DNA from: an uncultured Rhodospirillales bacterium
GTDB taxonomy: Bacteria; Pseudomonadota; Alphaproteobacteria; Kiloniellales; Kiloniellaceae
Length of the DNA: 47,271 nt
NCBI GenBank assembly: GCA_913060675.1
Contig: CAJXUS010000033.1
Coordinates: 1 to 47,271, forward strand
Reading direction: 5' to 3'
Part shown: positions 16,968 through 24,494 of the stretch, piece by piece
Layout: each line of letters opens with the position of its first letter
Numbering within the stretch: the stretch's first letter is position 1
Position numbers and translations under genes: made by a program
The notes under the pieces: generated by a model
The model's database searches: none
Seen by the model: the letters and a program-made list of their open reading frames with translations, nothing else
Told to the model about the DNA's origin: nothing

Positions 16968-17873
16968 TCAACGAACCCAAAGATGCCGCTCTACGATTGG
17001 AGCGAGTGCATTTAACGCCTGCATGCGCTCCAATTCAGCATTGAAAAAGTTCATTAACTTTTTCCCACCGGGATAACGCTTGGAAATTATCAAATGAAAG
17101 GTTGTTCGGGTGGCTGCAATTTTAAGCGATTGAACACCATCAACATAACCATAAACCTGTTTGGTATATTGCCGGGCAACCATGCTACTTACAGACACCA
17201 AATCCACTCTCCCGCTTTTCAATTGTTTAAAACATTGCACCATACTGCCTGGACTGGTCGTAAGAAGAGTACCTGCTTCGACCATATCACCAATCAGTCC
17301 ATAGGTTCTGTGCCCAAGAGGTAAACATAGTTTTTTACCCTCTAATGATTTTGGACTGTCTGGAATCTGTGTTGCGTTCACATCGACATAAGTTTTGGTG
17401 TCAAAAACAATAATCGGATCGGAATAAAGAAATGATTTTTTAAGCTCAGTTCGAGGCTCCCATGGAAAAGTTCCAAGCCACCGCCCTTCTTCTGCCTCTC
17501 GTAAGGCCCGCTTCCAGGGCAGTCGTCGATACTCGGGCTCCAGCCCCATATTCTCAAGAACGGTTGTAATAATCTCAGTGACCATTCCCCCTTCAGGGAG
17601 CTGCTCACCTGTATAAGGGCTGTAATTATACCCCGTCGTCAGGACGACCCGTTCCGGAGCAGCAATGGTATCATGAGACAGCCAAAATATAGTTACAGAC
17701 AGCAGGAAAAAACTCAAAGGAATAACGTTTATTTTGCGGCAACATACCTGGTTAGAATCAATCCATTTTGCACGACAAGATGACAAAATTTGACGAGTGT
17801 GAATTTGACGGGAGAGAACCGTTTTTGACCAACTAAAAAATGGATGAAAAATGATTGGTCGTTTATGCAGCAA
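16968..17873 (-). CDS. Orphan solute-binding protein, SBP_bac_3 family
   Basis: A periplasmic binding protein with a type II fold: VLTTGYNYSPYTGEQLPEGG, MVTEIITTVLENMGLEPEY, RLPWKRALREAEEGRW and SLEGKKLCLPLGHRTYG, ending in a helix with VERHLWVR. The hydrophobic export segment (IPLSFFLLSVTIFWLSHD) lies about 48 residues into the open frame. The only upstream starts in frame are rare codons (TTG at 17873, or a TTG inside the hydrophobic segment), so the true start is unsure. An out-of-frame ATG just before the segment hints at a possible small frameshift. It is the first gene of a two-gene unit with the YnjB-type gene. Confidence 0.8.
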   Translation of the reverse strand: MLHKRPIIFHPFFSWSKTVLSRQIHTRQILSSCRAKWIDSNQVCCRKINVIPLSFFLLSVTIFWLSHDTIAAPERVVLTTGYNYSPYTGEQLPEGGMVTEIITTVLENMGLEPEYRRLPWKRALREAEEGRWLGTFPWEPRTELKKSFLYSDPIIVFDTKTYVDVNATQIPDSPKSLEGKKLCLPLGHRTYGLIGDMVEAGTLLTTSPGSMVQCFKQLKSGRVDLVSVSSMVARQYTKQVYGYVDGVQSLKIAATRTTFHLIISKRYPGGKKLMNFFNAELERMQALNALAPIVERHLWVR

Positions 17874-18021
17874 ATCTCATTCCCACTGGATGTTGATATT
17901 AGCTCCAATAAGGAAAAATAGTAGCGTAAATTGGTAACTTAATAATTAATCCTATCTGCCGGATATCCCTGATATTGGATAGTAGAATTGAAGACAGACA
18001 CGCGCACCGTCATAGGCTAAA

Positions 18022-18066
18022 AAAAGCCCCGCATCAGAAAGGTTACCAATCTGATGCAGGACTTTT
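18022..18066 (-). terminator. Rho-independent terminator of the SDR gene
   Basis: Arms of 17 bases (18022-18038 and 18050-18066) around an 11-base loop. Two positions are mismatches on the plus strand but G-U pairs on the minus strand, and the minus-strand transcript then runs into a T stretch. It therefore serves the minus-strand SDR gene that ends at 18152. Confidence 0.85.
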
Positions 18067-18151
18067 CAGCTAAAAGATGCCAGAGAAAAAGCACCTTTAC
18101 TCAATTGTCTCTCCCATAAATAACTATGGAGAAATATTTATGGAGACTTAT

Positions 18152-18892
18152 CTACTGAGGCAGCATTTCACCAATTTGTTTTTCCAGCGCTTTGGGATCA
18201 CTAAAATAGTTCGCGTGGAAATCAACGGCCATCGGGTCCGGGTTCACATCTTCAACGCCCTCTTCGACCGCACTGAGTACTTCCTTGGCCACAACATTTG
18301 GAGAAGTCTTATCCATGGGGAAAGCTGCCGCCATATCGGTATCAATCGGTCCAGGATAAACACCGACAACATGAGTACCCTGTGCTTTGAGTTCAGCGCG
18401 TACACCTTGAGTAAGCGAATGTACCGCTGCTTTTGATGCTGAGTATGATCCCAGAACAGGGAAGTTTACATAACCCGCGACAGAAGAAATATTGACGATT
18501 GCGCCACCGCCATTTTCTTTCAAGGTTGGGGCAAAAGCCCGGATCAAATTTAACGGTGCGAAGTAATTGGTTTCCATTTCATCGCGCGCATCTTGGATAG
18601 AAGTCGCCGAGACCAAGCCAACAAACCGAGCGATCCCAGCGTTATTGATCAAAAGCGCCACGTCTTTCAGATCAGCCGCCAAAGCCTCTATCGCTTCGGC
18701 ATTATTCACATCGAGCGTTACAGGAATTACTCTGTCTTCATTTCCCTCAACTAAGGCCGCCAATTTTTCCGGGCTTCGTGCAGCGGCATAAACTTTTGAA
18801 GCACCAGCAGCCAATAACTCTTCGACAAAAGCACGACCAATACCCCGGTTAGCACCCGTAACCAGAACAGCTTTACCTTTAACTCTACTCAT
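18152..18892 (-). CDS. Short-chain dehydrogenase/reductase
   Basis: A 246-residue classical SDR. The cofactor motif is near the N-terminus (VTGANRGIGRAF), followed by the NNAG strand (LLINNAGIARF), the catalytic Ser region (IVNISSVAGYVNFP) and the YxxxK pair (YSASKAAVH). A PGPIDTDM stretch follows, as usual. A basic Arg after the first strand (AAARSPEKL) favours NADPH. The substrate is unknown. It is divergent from a TetR gene, with two operator-like palindromes around its own promoter, so the TetR protein very probably represses it. It has its own terminator. Confidence 0.92.
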   Translation of the reverse strand: MSRVKGKAVLVTGANRGIGRAFVEELLAAGASKVYAAARSPEKLAALVEGNEDRVIPVTLDVNNAEAIEALAADLKDVALLINNAGIARFVGLVSATSIQDARDEMETNYFAPLNLIRAFAPTLKENGGGAIVNISSVAGYVNFPVLGSYSASKAAVHSLTQGVRAELKAQGTHVVGVYPGPIDTDMAAAFPMDKTSPNVVAKEVLSAVEEGVEDVNPDPMAVDFHANYFSDPKALEKQIGEMLPQ

Positions 18893-18946
18893 TATTCATT
18901 CCCTTGAAATTTAGTAATTACAATTGTTGTTCGGTGATGCCATTTA

Positions 18947-18962
18947 AATACCATACGGTATT
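18947..18962. promoter_or_regulatory. TetR operator-like site O1
   Basis: AATACC and GGTATT arms around a four-base centre ATAC. It lies directly after the -10 of the SDR promoter, where a bound repressor would block transcription. Confidence 0.75.
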
Positions 18963-18990
18963 AAATTAGCGTAACGAATGTTATTGTCAA
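18963..18990 (-). promoter_or_regulatory. Promoter of the SDR gene
   Basis: On the minus strand, TTGACA (18985-18990) and TAATTT (18963-18968) are separated by 16 bases. Operator-like sites flank it on both sides. Confidence 0.7.
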
Positions 18991-18998
18991 GAATAAAA

Positions 18999-19010
18999 TA
19001 CTGATTGGTA
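18999..19010. promoter_or_regulatory. TetR operator-like site O2
   Basis: TACTGATTGGTA, a variant of the TACCGATCGGTA palindrome at 19234. It lies upstream of the SDR -35 element. Confidence 0.55.
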
Positions 19011-19134
19011 CTTTATTGTTTATAACGTGACTTCTCTTATGGTGTATTGCTTGATCGAATTAATATGAGATGCCGTGAATAAACTGCCATCTTCAATAAT
19101 GCGGACTAAACACCTAGACTTGGTGCAAAATTAA

Positions 19135-19166
19135 GACAACACCCAGGGTCAGGCCCCTAGGTTCAG
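19135..19166. repeat. Short GC-rich dispersed repeat, copy 1
   Basis: A stretch with ACACCCAGGGTCAGG then CCCCTAGGTTCAG in otherwise AT-rich intergenic DNA. Similar stretches are at 35008-35032 (inverted) and 40310-40333, sharing ACACCYAGG and TCAGG or CCTAGG blocks. Confidence 0.45.
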
Positions 19167-19206
19167 ATCCTAAATAAAATCTATTCGCTTAGCGTAAACT
19201 TGTACT

Positions 19207-19234
19207 TTGTCACTTTCGGCGATACTCTTAAAAT
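19207..19234 (+). promoter_or_regulatory. Promoter of the TetR gene
   Basis: TTGTCA (19207-19212) and TAAAAT (19229-19234) with a 16-base spacer, immediately before operator-like site O3. Confidence 0.55.
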
Positions 19235-19245
19235 ACCGATCGGTA
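19234..19245. promoter_or_regulatory. TetR operator-like site O3
   Basis: A perfect 12-base palindrome TACCGATCGGTA overlapping the end of the -10 element and start region of the TetR gene, which points to autoregulation. Confidence 0.8.
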
Positions 19246-19270
19246 AGTATATATAGAAAATGGTGAGATT

Positions 19271-19864
19271 ATGGGACGTGGCCGCCCCCGGAAAATGGAC
19301 CCAGAAACAGTCCTTGATATTGCGATGAAGGTCTTTTGGGACAAGGGTTTTGATGGCACCTCTATGAGCGATCTTGTCTGTGAAACAGGTATGGCCAAAC
19401 CGGGATTGTATGCCTGTTTTGGCGACAAGGAATCCCTCTATAAAAAGTCCTTATCCCATTACTACAATAACCTTGGCACACCCTTGATCGACGAATTACG
19501 CAATTCAAAAGATCCCTTGAAAGTAAGCGTGCGCCGATTTTTGAAAACCGTGGCCCATTCCATGCTCGACAACAGCCATCCCAGTGGGTGTTTTGTGGTC
19601 AACAGCCTGGTTCAAGGCGCCTCACAACGCCCGGCAATGGAAGCAATTGGGCGCAAGTTCGACCAAAATCGCCGAAATACCTTTATAGACGTTTTTAAAA
19701 AGGCACAGCAAAAAGGCGACCTGCCCCCAGAAGCCGATGCAAAAGCACTGGCAGAGTTTTTCTCCGCCCAATCCCTCGCCCTCGGCGTCCTCGGCAGTAG
19801 CAATGCCACAAAAGAAACCCTAAGCTCTTTTGTCGATGTCGCAATGACAGCTTTGCCTGAATAG
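19271..19864 (+). CDS. TetR family transcriptional regulator
   Basis: A 197-residue repressor. The N-terminal DNA-binding domain reads GRGRPRKMDPETVLDIAMKV, then FWDKGFDGTSMSDLV and GMAKPGLYACFGDKESLY, the helix-turn-helix and following helix of TetR proteins. The C-terminal ligand domain starts near residue 60, with a Cys in HPSGCFVVNS, a stretch common in AcuR/YxaF-like regulators. It is divergent from an SDR gene with three similar palindromes in the 378-base gap, so the likely targets are itself and the SDR. The inducer is unknown; a reactive small molecule reduced by the SDR would fit. Confidence 0.92.
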   Translation: MGRGRPRKMDPETVLDIAMKVFWDKGFDGTSMSDLVCETGMAKPGLYACFGDKESLYKKSLSHYYNNLGTPLIDELRNSKDPLKVSVRRFLKTVAHSMLDNSHPSGCFVVNSLVQGASQRPAMEAIGRKFDQNRRNTFIDVFKKAQQKGDLPPEADAKALAEFFSAQSLALGVLGSSNATKETLSSFVDVAMTALPE

Positions 19865-19937
19865 GAACCTAACGAAATCGTCGTAATAGTTTGCAGAGAA
19901 CCTTCTCTAACGAGTTTTTATGTTAACGATCGTTTGG

Positions 19938-20642
19938 TTATTTTTCTATTCGTTTCAAACGAAAATTAGGATCATCAGAGTCCCATTGATCAGTCAATCC
20001 ACCACTACTTATATAGGTGTCGAGATCCAATCCGAGATTTAATGATGCAAGCCGGTTGATCGCCTTGGCGTCAACTTCAACCCCAGCATTAGCACCAAAA
20101 TATTGATATCTCTCAAACGATATCAACGCATCGGCTTTTAAAGTTAATTCTCGCACACCCTCCGGGTCTTTCTCTAATTCCGTCAGCAGATTATCCAGAG
20201 CTTCCTCAAAACAAAATGCTCGATTTTCTTGAGGCCTAAACGAAACTCGACTGAATTTATAATTTCTCTTTCCATATCGAGCAGGCTCTCCCTTTGACCA
20301 ACCGGTTAATGGGCCTAGTTTCAAACCTCTTGCCAATTCCTGATGGTTCAAGGTTGTTGACGTCGCAGTAAGTTCGGCTCTATTACCTGATTCAATCCAT
20401 GCTGATGAAGCTTTAATTTCTGGCTTTGTATCCACATTAACCACGAGGAAAAAGAGTTCCTCAGCTACAGAAAAATAAATCGCGACCTCGTCTTCATTAA
20501 AATCCTCATCTATACGGGCAACCGAAGCCAATCCGTTTTCTTTTTCAACAGTAACTCTCGCTAACCAGTGTTTGGTGAAATAGAAGGTCGGGTTTTCTAA
20601 CTCTACCCGTGCAGTATCAACATAGTTTTGTACTTGATCCAC
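19938..20642 (-). CDS. Protein of unknown function
   Basis: A 234-residue protein, hydrophilic and without a signal peptide or membrane helix, so probably cytoplasmic. The start is GTG at 20642 with AAGGAG nine bases upstream. It is rich in acidic residues and looks like mixed alpha/beta (DEVAIYFSVAEELFFLVVNV, then FRPQENRAFCFEEALDNLLTEL). I do not recognise a family. It stands alone between the TetR gene (convergent) and a forward VOC gene. Confidence 0.7.
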   Translation of the reverse strand: MDQVQNYVDTARVELENPTFYFTKHWLARVTVEKENGLASVARIDEDFNEDEVAIYFSVAEELFFLVVNVDTKPEIKASSAWIESGNRAELTATSTTLNHQELARGLKLGPLTGWSKGEPARYGKRNYKFSRVSFRPQENRAFCFEEALDNLLTELEKDPEGVRELTLKADALISFERYQYFGANAGVEVDAKAINRLASLNLGLDLDTYISSGGLTDQWDSDDPNFRLKRIEK

Positions 20643-20931
20643 CTACACACTCTCCTTACGAATCATACCTTTAGGCGGGAGAAAAAACAAAAAAGTAACT
20701 ACGAAAACAAGGTTTTCATAAAATACGGTCCAGTTTTAATAACAGGAATTTGACCCTACACAATCACTACTATCACGGAAAAATTAATGTTCCGGTTTGA
20801 ATAATTTGCGCCTGTTACCCTTGCCCTCTGGTGGCTGTCCGAAATCTTCAAGACGGAGCTTTTAATATATCTTAGGGTGCTGGTCATTATGAAAAACTCC
20901 AGAAACAAGACCTACAGGAAAAGAACATACC

Positions 20932-21315
20932 ATGCAGTTAGCTTACACCATTCTTTATGTTGAGGACGTTGGTAGAACGTTGGAATTTTATCAGGCCGCT
21001 TTTGGGTTTGGGCAAAAAATGCTGCACGAGAGCGGCGATTATGGCGAACTTGATACGGGGGCGACAACGCTGTCGTTTTCGTCTCTGAGCTTGATGGAGC
21101 AGATCGGTAAAAACCCCGGACGGCCGATTGTGGGCAAGCCTTGTTTTGAGATTGCCTTTACCACCGATGACGTTCCCGTGGCCCTGAACAAAGCCGTCCG
21201 CGCGGGTGCAACGCTGGTTCAAGAAGTACAAGAGATGCCGTGGGGGCAGACAACGGCGTACGTCACGGATCTCAACGGATTTTTGGTTGAACTCTGCACA
21301 CCCATTCAGCCTTAG
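20932..21315 (+). CDS. VOC family protein (glyoxalase/bleomycin-resistance fold)
   Basis: A 127-residue single VOC module: AYTILYVEDVGRTLEFYQAA at the start, a central GELDTGATTLSFSS strand pair, a second half starting CFEIAFTTDDV, and the closing VTDLNGFLVELCTP. The first-position His of glyoxalase I is Tyr here, so it is not a GloA. The family covers dioxygenases, isomerases and antibiotic-binding proteins; the function is open. It is followed by an orphan binding-protein gene about 115 bases downstream on the same strand. Confidence 0.85.
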   Translation: MQLAYTILYVEDVGRTLEFYQAAFGFGQKMLHESGDYGELDTGATTLSFSSLSLMEQIGKNPGRPIVGKPCFEIAFTTDDVPVALNKAVRAGATLVQEVQEMPWGQTTAYVTDLNGFLVELCTPIQP

Positions 21316-21431
21316 AGGGCTGTATCTATAGCGTCTTGGGCCTTATCGTCAATAATCCCGCGCAAGATATTTCAGCCGCCAAAAGGAATTATTAGGGTTT
21401 TCCGTCTATTTATAATGGACGGAAGGACCCG

Positions 21432-22205
21432 ATGACTTTTTTATCCAGTTTATCCAGCTTACTTAAACCAGTACTCTACGCCCTGTTCCTTCTTGTTTGG
21501 ACGGTTCCAATTGCTTGGGCCGATGCTGTCGGTGAAACCGAGCTTGTTATACATGCCGTTGATTTCCCGCCCTATGAAATTGAAAATCCCGGCCCGGATG
21601 GTCGTTTAGGATTTGATGTCGAGATCGCTGTCGAAGCTTTCAAAAGGGTTGGCATCGCCGCCCGCGTTGATTTCCTGCCCTGGAACCGGGTGTTATCCAT
21701 GGCTGAACACGGCACCACCGTTGCTGCCCTTTCCTGTGCCAAAGCAGAAAGCCGGGATCATTATTTCAACTACTCTGATCCGATTAGCTCCTCCACTAAT
21801 GTTTATGTCGCCCTTAAGGATTTCAAGGGCAGAATTCCCCAAACGCTGGCGGATGGCAAAGGTTTCAAGATCGTCGTTGTCGCCGGATATACCAATGAGT
21901 TTGAGCTCAGGGATGCAGGTATTCCCTATCACCCGGCAGTCAATGACGAAGGGGCTCTAAATATATTGATCAAACGCAAATTCGATTTTTTTTATTCCAC
22001 TCGTGAATTCGTACAACATATCGCTGTCGATTTGAAGATCTCGGGCAAACTTCAATACTTCACAACGGGAAACAGCGTGGATTTTCACCTTTGTTTCAGC
22101 CGATTGTGGCCGAACTCGAAGGTCTTGCTTGAGAAGTTTAACAAAGGCTTGGCGGAAATACGGGCCGACGGCACCTTTGAGGCAATCCACGCCAAATACC
22201 AATAG
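21432..22205 (+). CDS. Orphan solute-binding protein, SBP_bac_3 family
   Basis: A 257-residue periplasmic binding protein with a signal peptide (about residues 1-30, ending AWADAVG). The mature part reads LVIHAVDFPPYEIENPGPDG, RLGFDVEIAVEAFKRVGI and NYSDPISSSTNVYVAL, then KFDFFYSTREFV and a late FNKGLAEIRADGTFEAIHAKY. This is the amino-acid/polar-solute binding fold. The ribosome site GGAAGGA precedes the ATG. No permease or ATPase is adjacent. It is one of four such orphan binding proteins in the window. The ligand is unknown. Confidence 0.87.
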   Translation: MTFLSSLSSLLKPVLYALFLLVWTVPIAWADAVGETELVIHAVDFPPYEIENPGPDGRLGFDVEIAVEAFKRVGIAARVDFLPWNRVLSMAEHGTTVAALSCAKAESRDHYFNYSDPISSSTNVYVALKDFKGRIPQTLADGKGFKIVVVAGYTNEFELRDAGIPYHPAVNDEGALNILIKRKFDFFYSTREFVQHIAVDLKISGKLQYFTTGNSVDFHLCFSRLWPNSKVLLEKFNKGLAEIRADGTFEAIHAKYQ

Positions 22206-22226
22206 TATTCTCTATAAATACTTTCC

Positions 22227-22242
22227 GGGGACATCGGTCCCC
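22227..22242. terminator. Possible hairpin between convergent genes
   Basis: GGGGAC and GTCCCC arms around ATCG, placed between the stops of the forward binding-protein gene (22205) and the reverse AraC gene (22246). There is no T run on either side, so termination would be weak. Confidence 0.4.
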
Positions 22243-22245
22243 AAA

Positions 22246-22944
22246 TCAGCCATATCCGCGTTCAAGCAATTGTACCCCTTGCGTCCCGCCACCGCGTAGT
22301 GCCGAGGGTGTAATCAACAGCCATTTTCGAAATTCCCGGCTCATATGGGCCTGATCGGAAAAACCATGATCAAAAGCGATTTCAGCCAATGATTCTGCCA
22401 GCGAACATGAAGACGTCACCGCTCGCCCCGCCTTTCTAACCCGTGCCAGTCGGAGCCAAAACAAAGGCGGTCTTCCGGTTCCCTGCCAGATATATCGGTG
22501 CAAGGTTCGCACACTTACCCCCAGCAGATTGGCGACCTGCGCGATACTTGAAACATCAGATGCCAGACAGTTCAAAGCCTGATCCAGTTCCCTCTTCAGC
22601 TCCGTAAAGCTCTCCAACCGGGAAGCAAGATCACCAGCCGTTAACTCATGGGGTAAAGCACCTTTGCCCTCTGGCCCGTTCAAACTCCAAAGCAACTGTT
22701 CGCTCTGAATGTTAGCCCCCGGCCTTAAACGATAACCGCGAAAGACATCCCCCTTTGCAACGGGGACCTGATAGCTGCTGTCTTCCAGATCAGACAGAAA
22801 CCAAACCGGGCGCTTTCCCGGACTGGATTTATAGATGAGATCTCGACAGCCATCCGGGATCACCAGGGATTTTTCATCACGGTCCGCATCCATTTGCCAA
22901 CAGGACAGAAGACTTTCGATGCCCTTGATTTTACCGGGAGCCAT
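22246..22944 (-). CDS. AraC family transcriptional regulator
   Basis: About 232 residues. The N-terminal half resembles the sensing domain that goes with DUF6597-type regulators (SLVIPDGCRDLIYKSSPGKR, then VFRGYRLRPGA). The C-terminal half holds two helix-turn-helix units: SIAQVANLLGVSVRTLHRY and SLAEIAFDHGFSDQAHMSRE, the second being the AraC signature. The ATG at 22944 lies one base after the TGA of the upstream beta-helix gene, so translation is probably coupled; a GTG at 22986 would overlap that gene. It is the last gene of an apparent mscS, beta-helix, araC unit. Confidence 0.9.
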   Translation of the reverse strand: MAPGKIKGIESLLSCWQMDADRDEKSLVIPDGCRDLIYKSSPGKRPVWFLSDLEDSSYQVPVAKGDVFRGYRLRPGANIQSEQLLWSLNGPEGKGALPHELTAGDLASRLESFTELKRELDQALNCLASDVSSIAQVANLLGVSVRTLHRYIWQGTGRPPLFWLRLARVRKAGRAVTSSCSLAESLAEIAFDHGFSDQAHMSREFRKWLLITPSALRGGGTQGVQLLERGYG

Positions 22945-22945
22945 A

Positions 22946-24472
22946 TCAAGCAGATCCAGAATATACAGGCCGAAACTCTGGCCCACGGGTTAAGTCCAGC
23001 CCCTGCAAGGCCCCGATATCCTGACCACCCGGAAGGAGAAAGTCATCGCCGATGGGCATGGTTATCTTTTTCGGCATGCTCTTCCCATAACAAGGCGAAC
23101 GCGTTCCCAGCTCAAAATCCCCTTCAAAGACATTGCGAAATCTTGGGTCCTCTGCATAGGACTTGTTGACACCATCGTATCCCGCGGCGAGGAGTTTCTC
23201 TGGCCAGGATGGATCGTAGATCACATCACTTTCAAAGCGGATATTATAAAGCCCCCAATTGGTAATAAAGCGTTTCTTTAGATAATCTGGCTCAGACGTG
23301 GGATAGGTTACTTCCCCGAAAAAGTCGGCCTCATCAAGGATGTATCTGTCATAACTCTCTCCCTTGTGGGCAACCCAGATCGCATTGTTAAAGTGCTGCA
23401 GCCCGGAAAACTGTCCCTTGCGGGCATAATCACTCCGGGTGGCGATGCTGTTGTGGAAAACGTAATTGGGGGCCAACTGTTTTTGTTTGTTATTGCTATG
23501 AAATTTAAACATCCCCCCGCCCCGGCTTTCTTTTGGACTGTCGGGTCCCTGAATGGAATCAAACCACCACCGATTAGAGAAGATGTAAAAGGCACCGCCC
23601 TTAACAATATTCAATGAAAAGGGCTTGTGGGCATTCTTGATGGTGTTGTTCCAAAACCACCAGTTATAGGCACAAGCCTCAGGTTCGAGAACATTGTCGC
23701 GGATTTCAAAAAAATGGCAGTCATGAACATTGATGTCCACGCAGCGATCCAACTTCTTTTTCGGGTTATAAAAATGGATCGCGTTAAAGGCTTGACCGAT
23801 TTCACAGTGTTCCAGGGTGATGCCGCCAGCGATGTCTTCGCCCCGGATAAAATCGCCATCGAACAGACGCCAATCGTTTTTAACGTCGACCTTGTCGTAT
23901 TTATCAGGGTCATCACGATAGTCACCGTGGATACGGCCCCATGGAATTTCTTTCCATATCCGCCCCGCTATCCGGTCCTGGACCCATCGACAGCGATCAA
24001 AGCGCAAACCGTAAGTGGTTTTCCCCATCGCCGCGACTGCAAAGGTAGCATCCCGAAAATCACAGTCTCTGAAGGTCAGGTTCTGACACTTTTTGATCGC
24101 AACATGGGTGGGCCAGCTTTCTTCGAAGGTCAGCCCTTGGATAAGAATATTGGCCGACTTTTTTATCTTTAGCCGCCCGTCCATCTTTATCGGATAAAGA
24201 CCAGGATAGCTGTTCGCAGTGGGGATTTCACCATCTTGTACACGTTTGGCAATGAGGTTCCCCTCTTCACGAAAATCATCCGCACTCAAGTTCATGGTGA
24301 TGATCGCGCCGGGTTCTCCACGTAAAATGGTAAGAGGGCTTTCAAGACTGTTACCAAGCTTGATCTTGAGTACATCAAGATAACGACCCGCCTTGAAGAC
24401 AACTTCCGTTCCAGGCTCCAACTCTTTAAGAACCTGTTTGGCGTTATCTGGTGTTACAATGATTTGTGACAT
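22946..24472 (-). CDS. Right-handed parallel beta-helix protein, cytoplasmic by sequence
   Basis: A 508-residue protein that begins directly in the fold (MSQIIVTPDNAKQVL, then GTEVVFKAGRY), the opening of polysaccharide-lyase-like beta-helix proteins. Successive coils are visible: ANILIQGLTFEESW, KCQNLTFRDCDFRDA, GGITLEHCEIGQAFNAIHF and VDINVHDCHFFEIRDNVLEP, then YNWWFWNNTIKNAHKPF. The fold suggests a carbohydrate-acting enzyme of the chondroitinase B or PL6 type, but I cannot point to the catalytic Lys/Arg pair. There is no signal peptide, which is odd for such an enzyme. GGAGGGG precedes the ATG. It sits 22 bases after an MscS-type channel gene and just before an AraC gene. Confidence 0.8.
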   Translation of the reverse strand: MSQIIVTPDNAKQVLKELEPGTEVVFKAGRYLDVLKIKLGNSLESPLTILRGEPGAIITMNLSADDFREEGNLIAKRVQDGEIPTANSYPGLYPIKMDGRLKIKKSANILIQGLTFEESWPTHVAIKKCQNLTFRDCDFRDATFAVAAMGKTTYGLRFDRCRWVQDRIAGRIWKEIPWGRIHGDYRDDPDKYDKVDVKNDWRLFDGDFIRGEDIAGGITLEHCEIGQAFNAIHFYNPKKKLDRCVDINVHDCHFFEIRDNVLEPEACAYNWWFWNNTIKNAHKPFSLNIVKGGAFYIFSNRWWFDSIQGPDSPKESRGGGMFKFHSNNKQKQLAPNYVFHNSIATRSDYARKGQFSGLQHFNNAIWVAHKGESYDRYILDEADFFGEVTYPTSEPDYLKKRFITNWGLYNIRFESDVIYDPSWPEKLLAAGYDGVNKSYAEDPRFRNVFEGDFELGTRSPCYGKSMPKKITMPIGDDFLLPGGQDIGALQGLDLTRGPEFRPVYSGSA

Positions 24473-24494
24473 GGGTTACCCCTCCCCAATAAAA

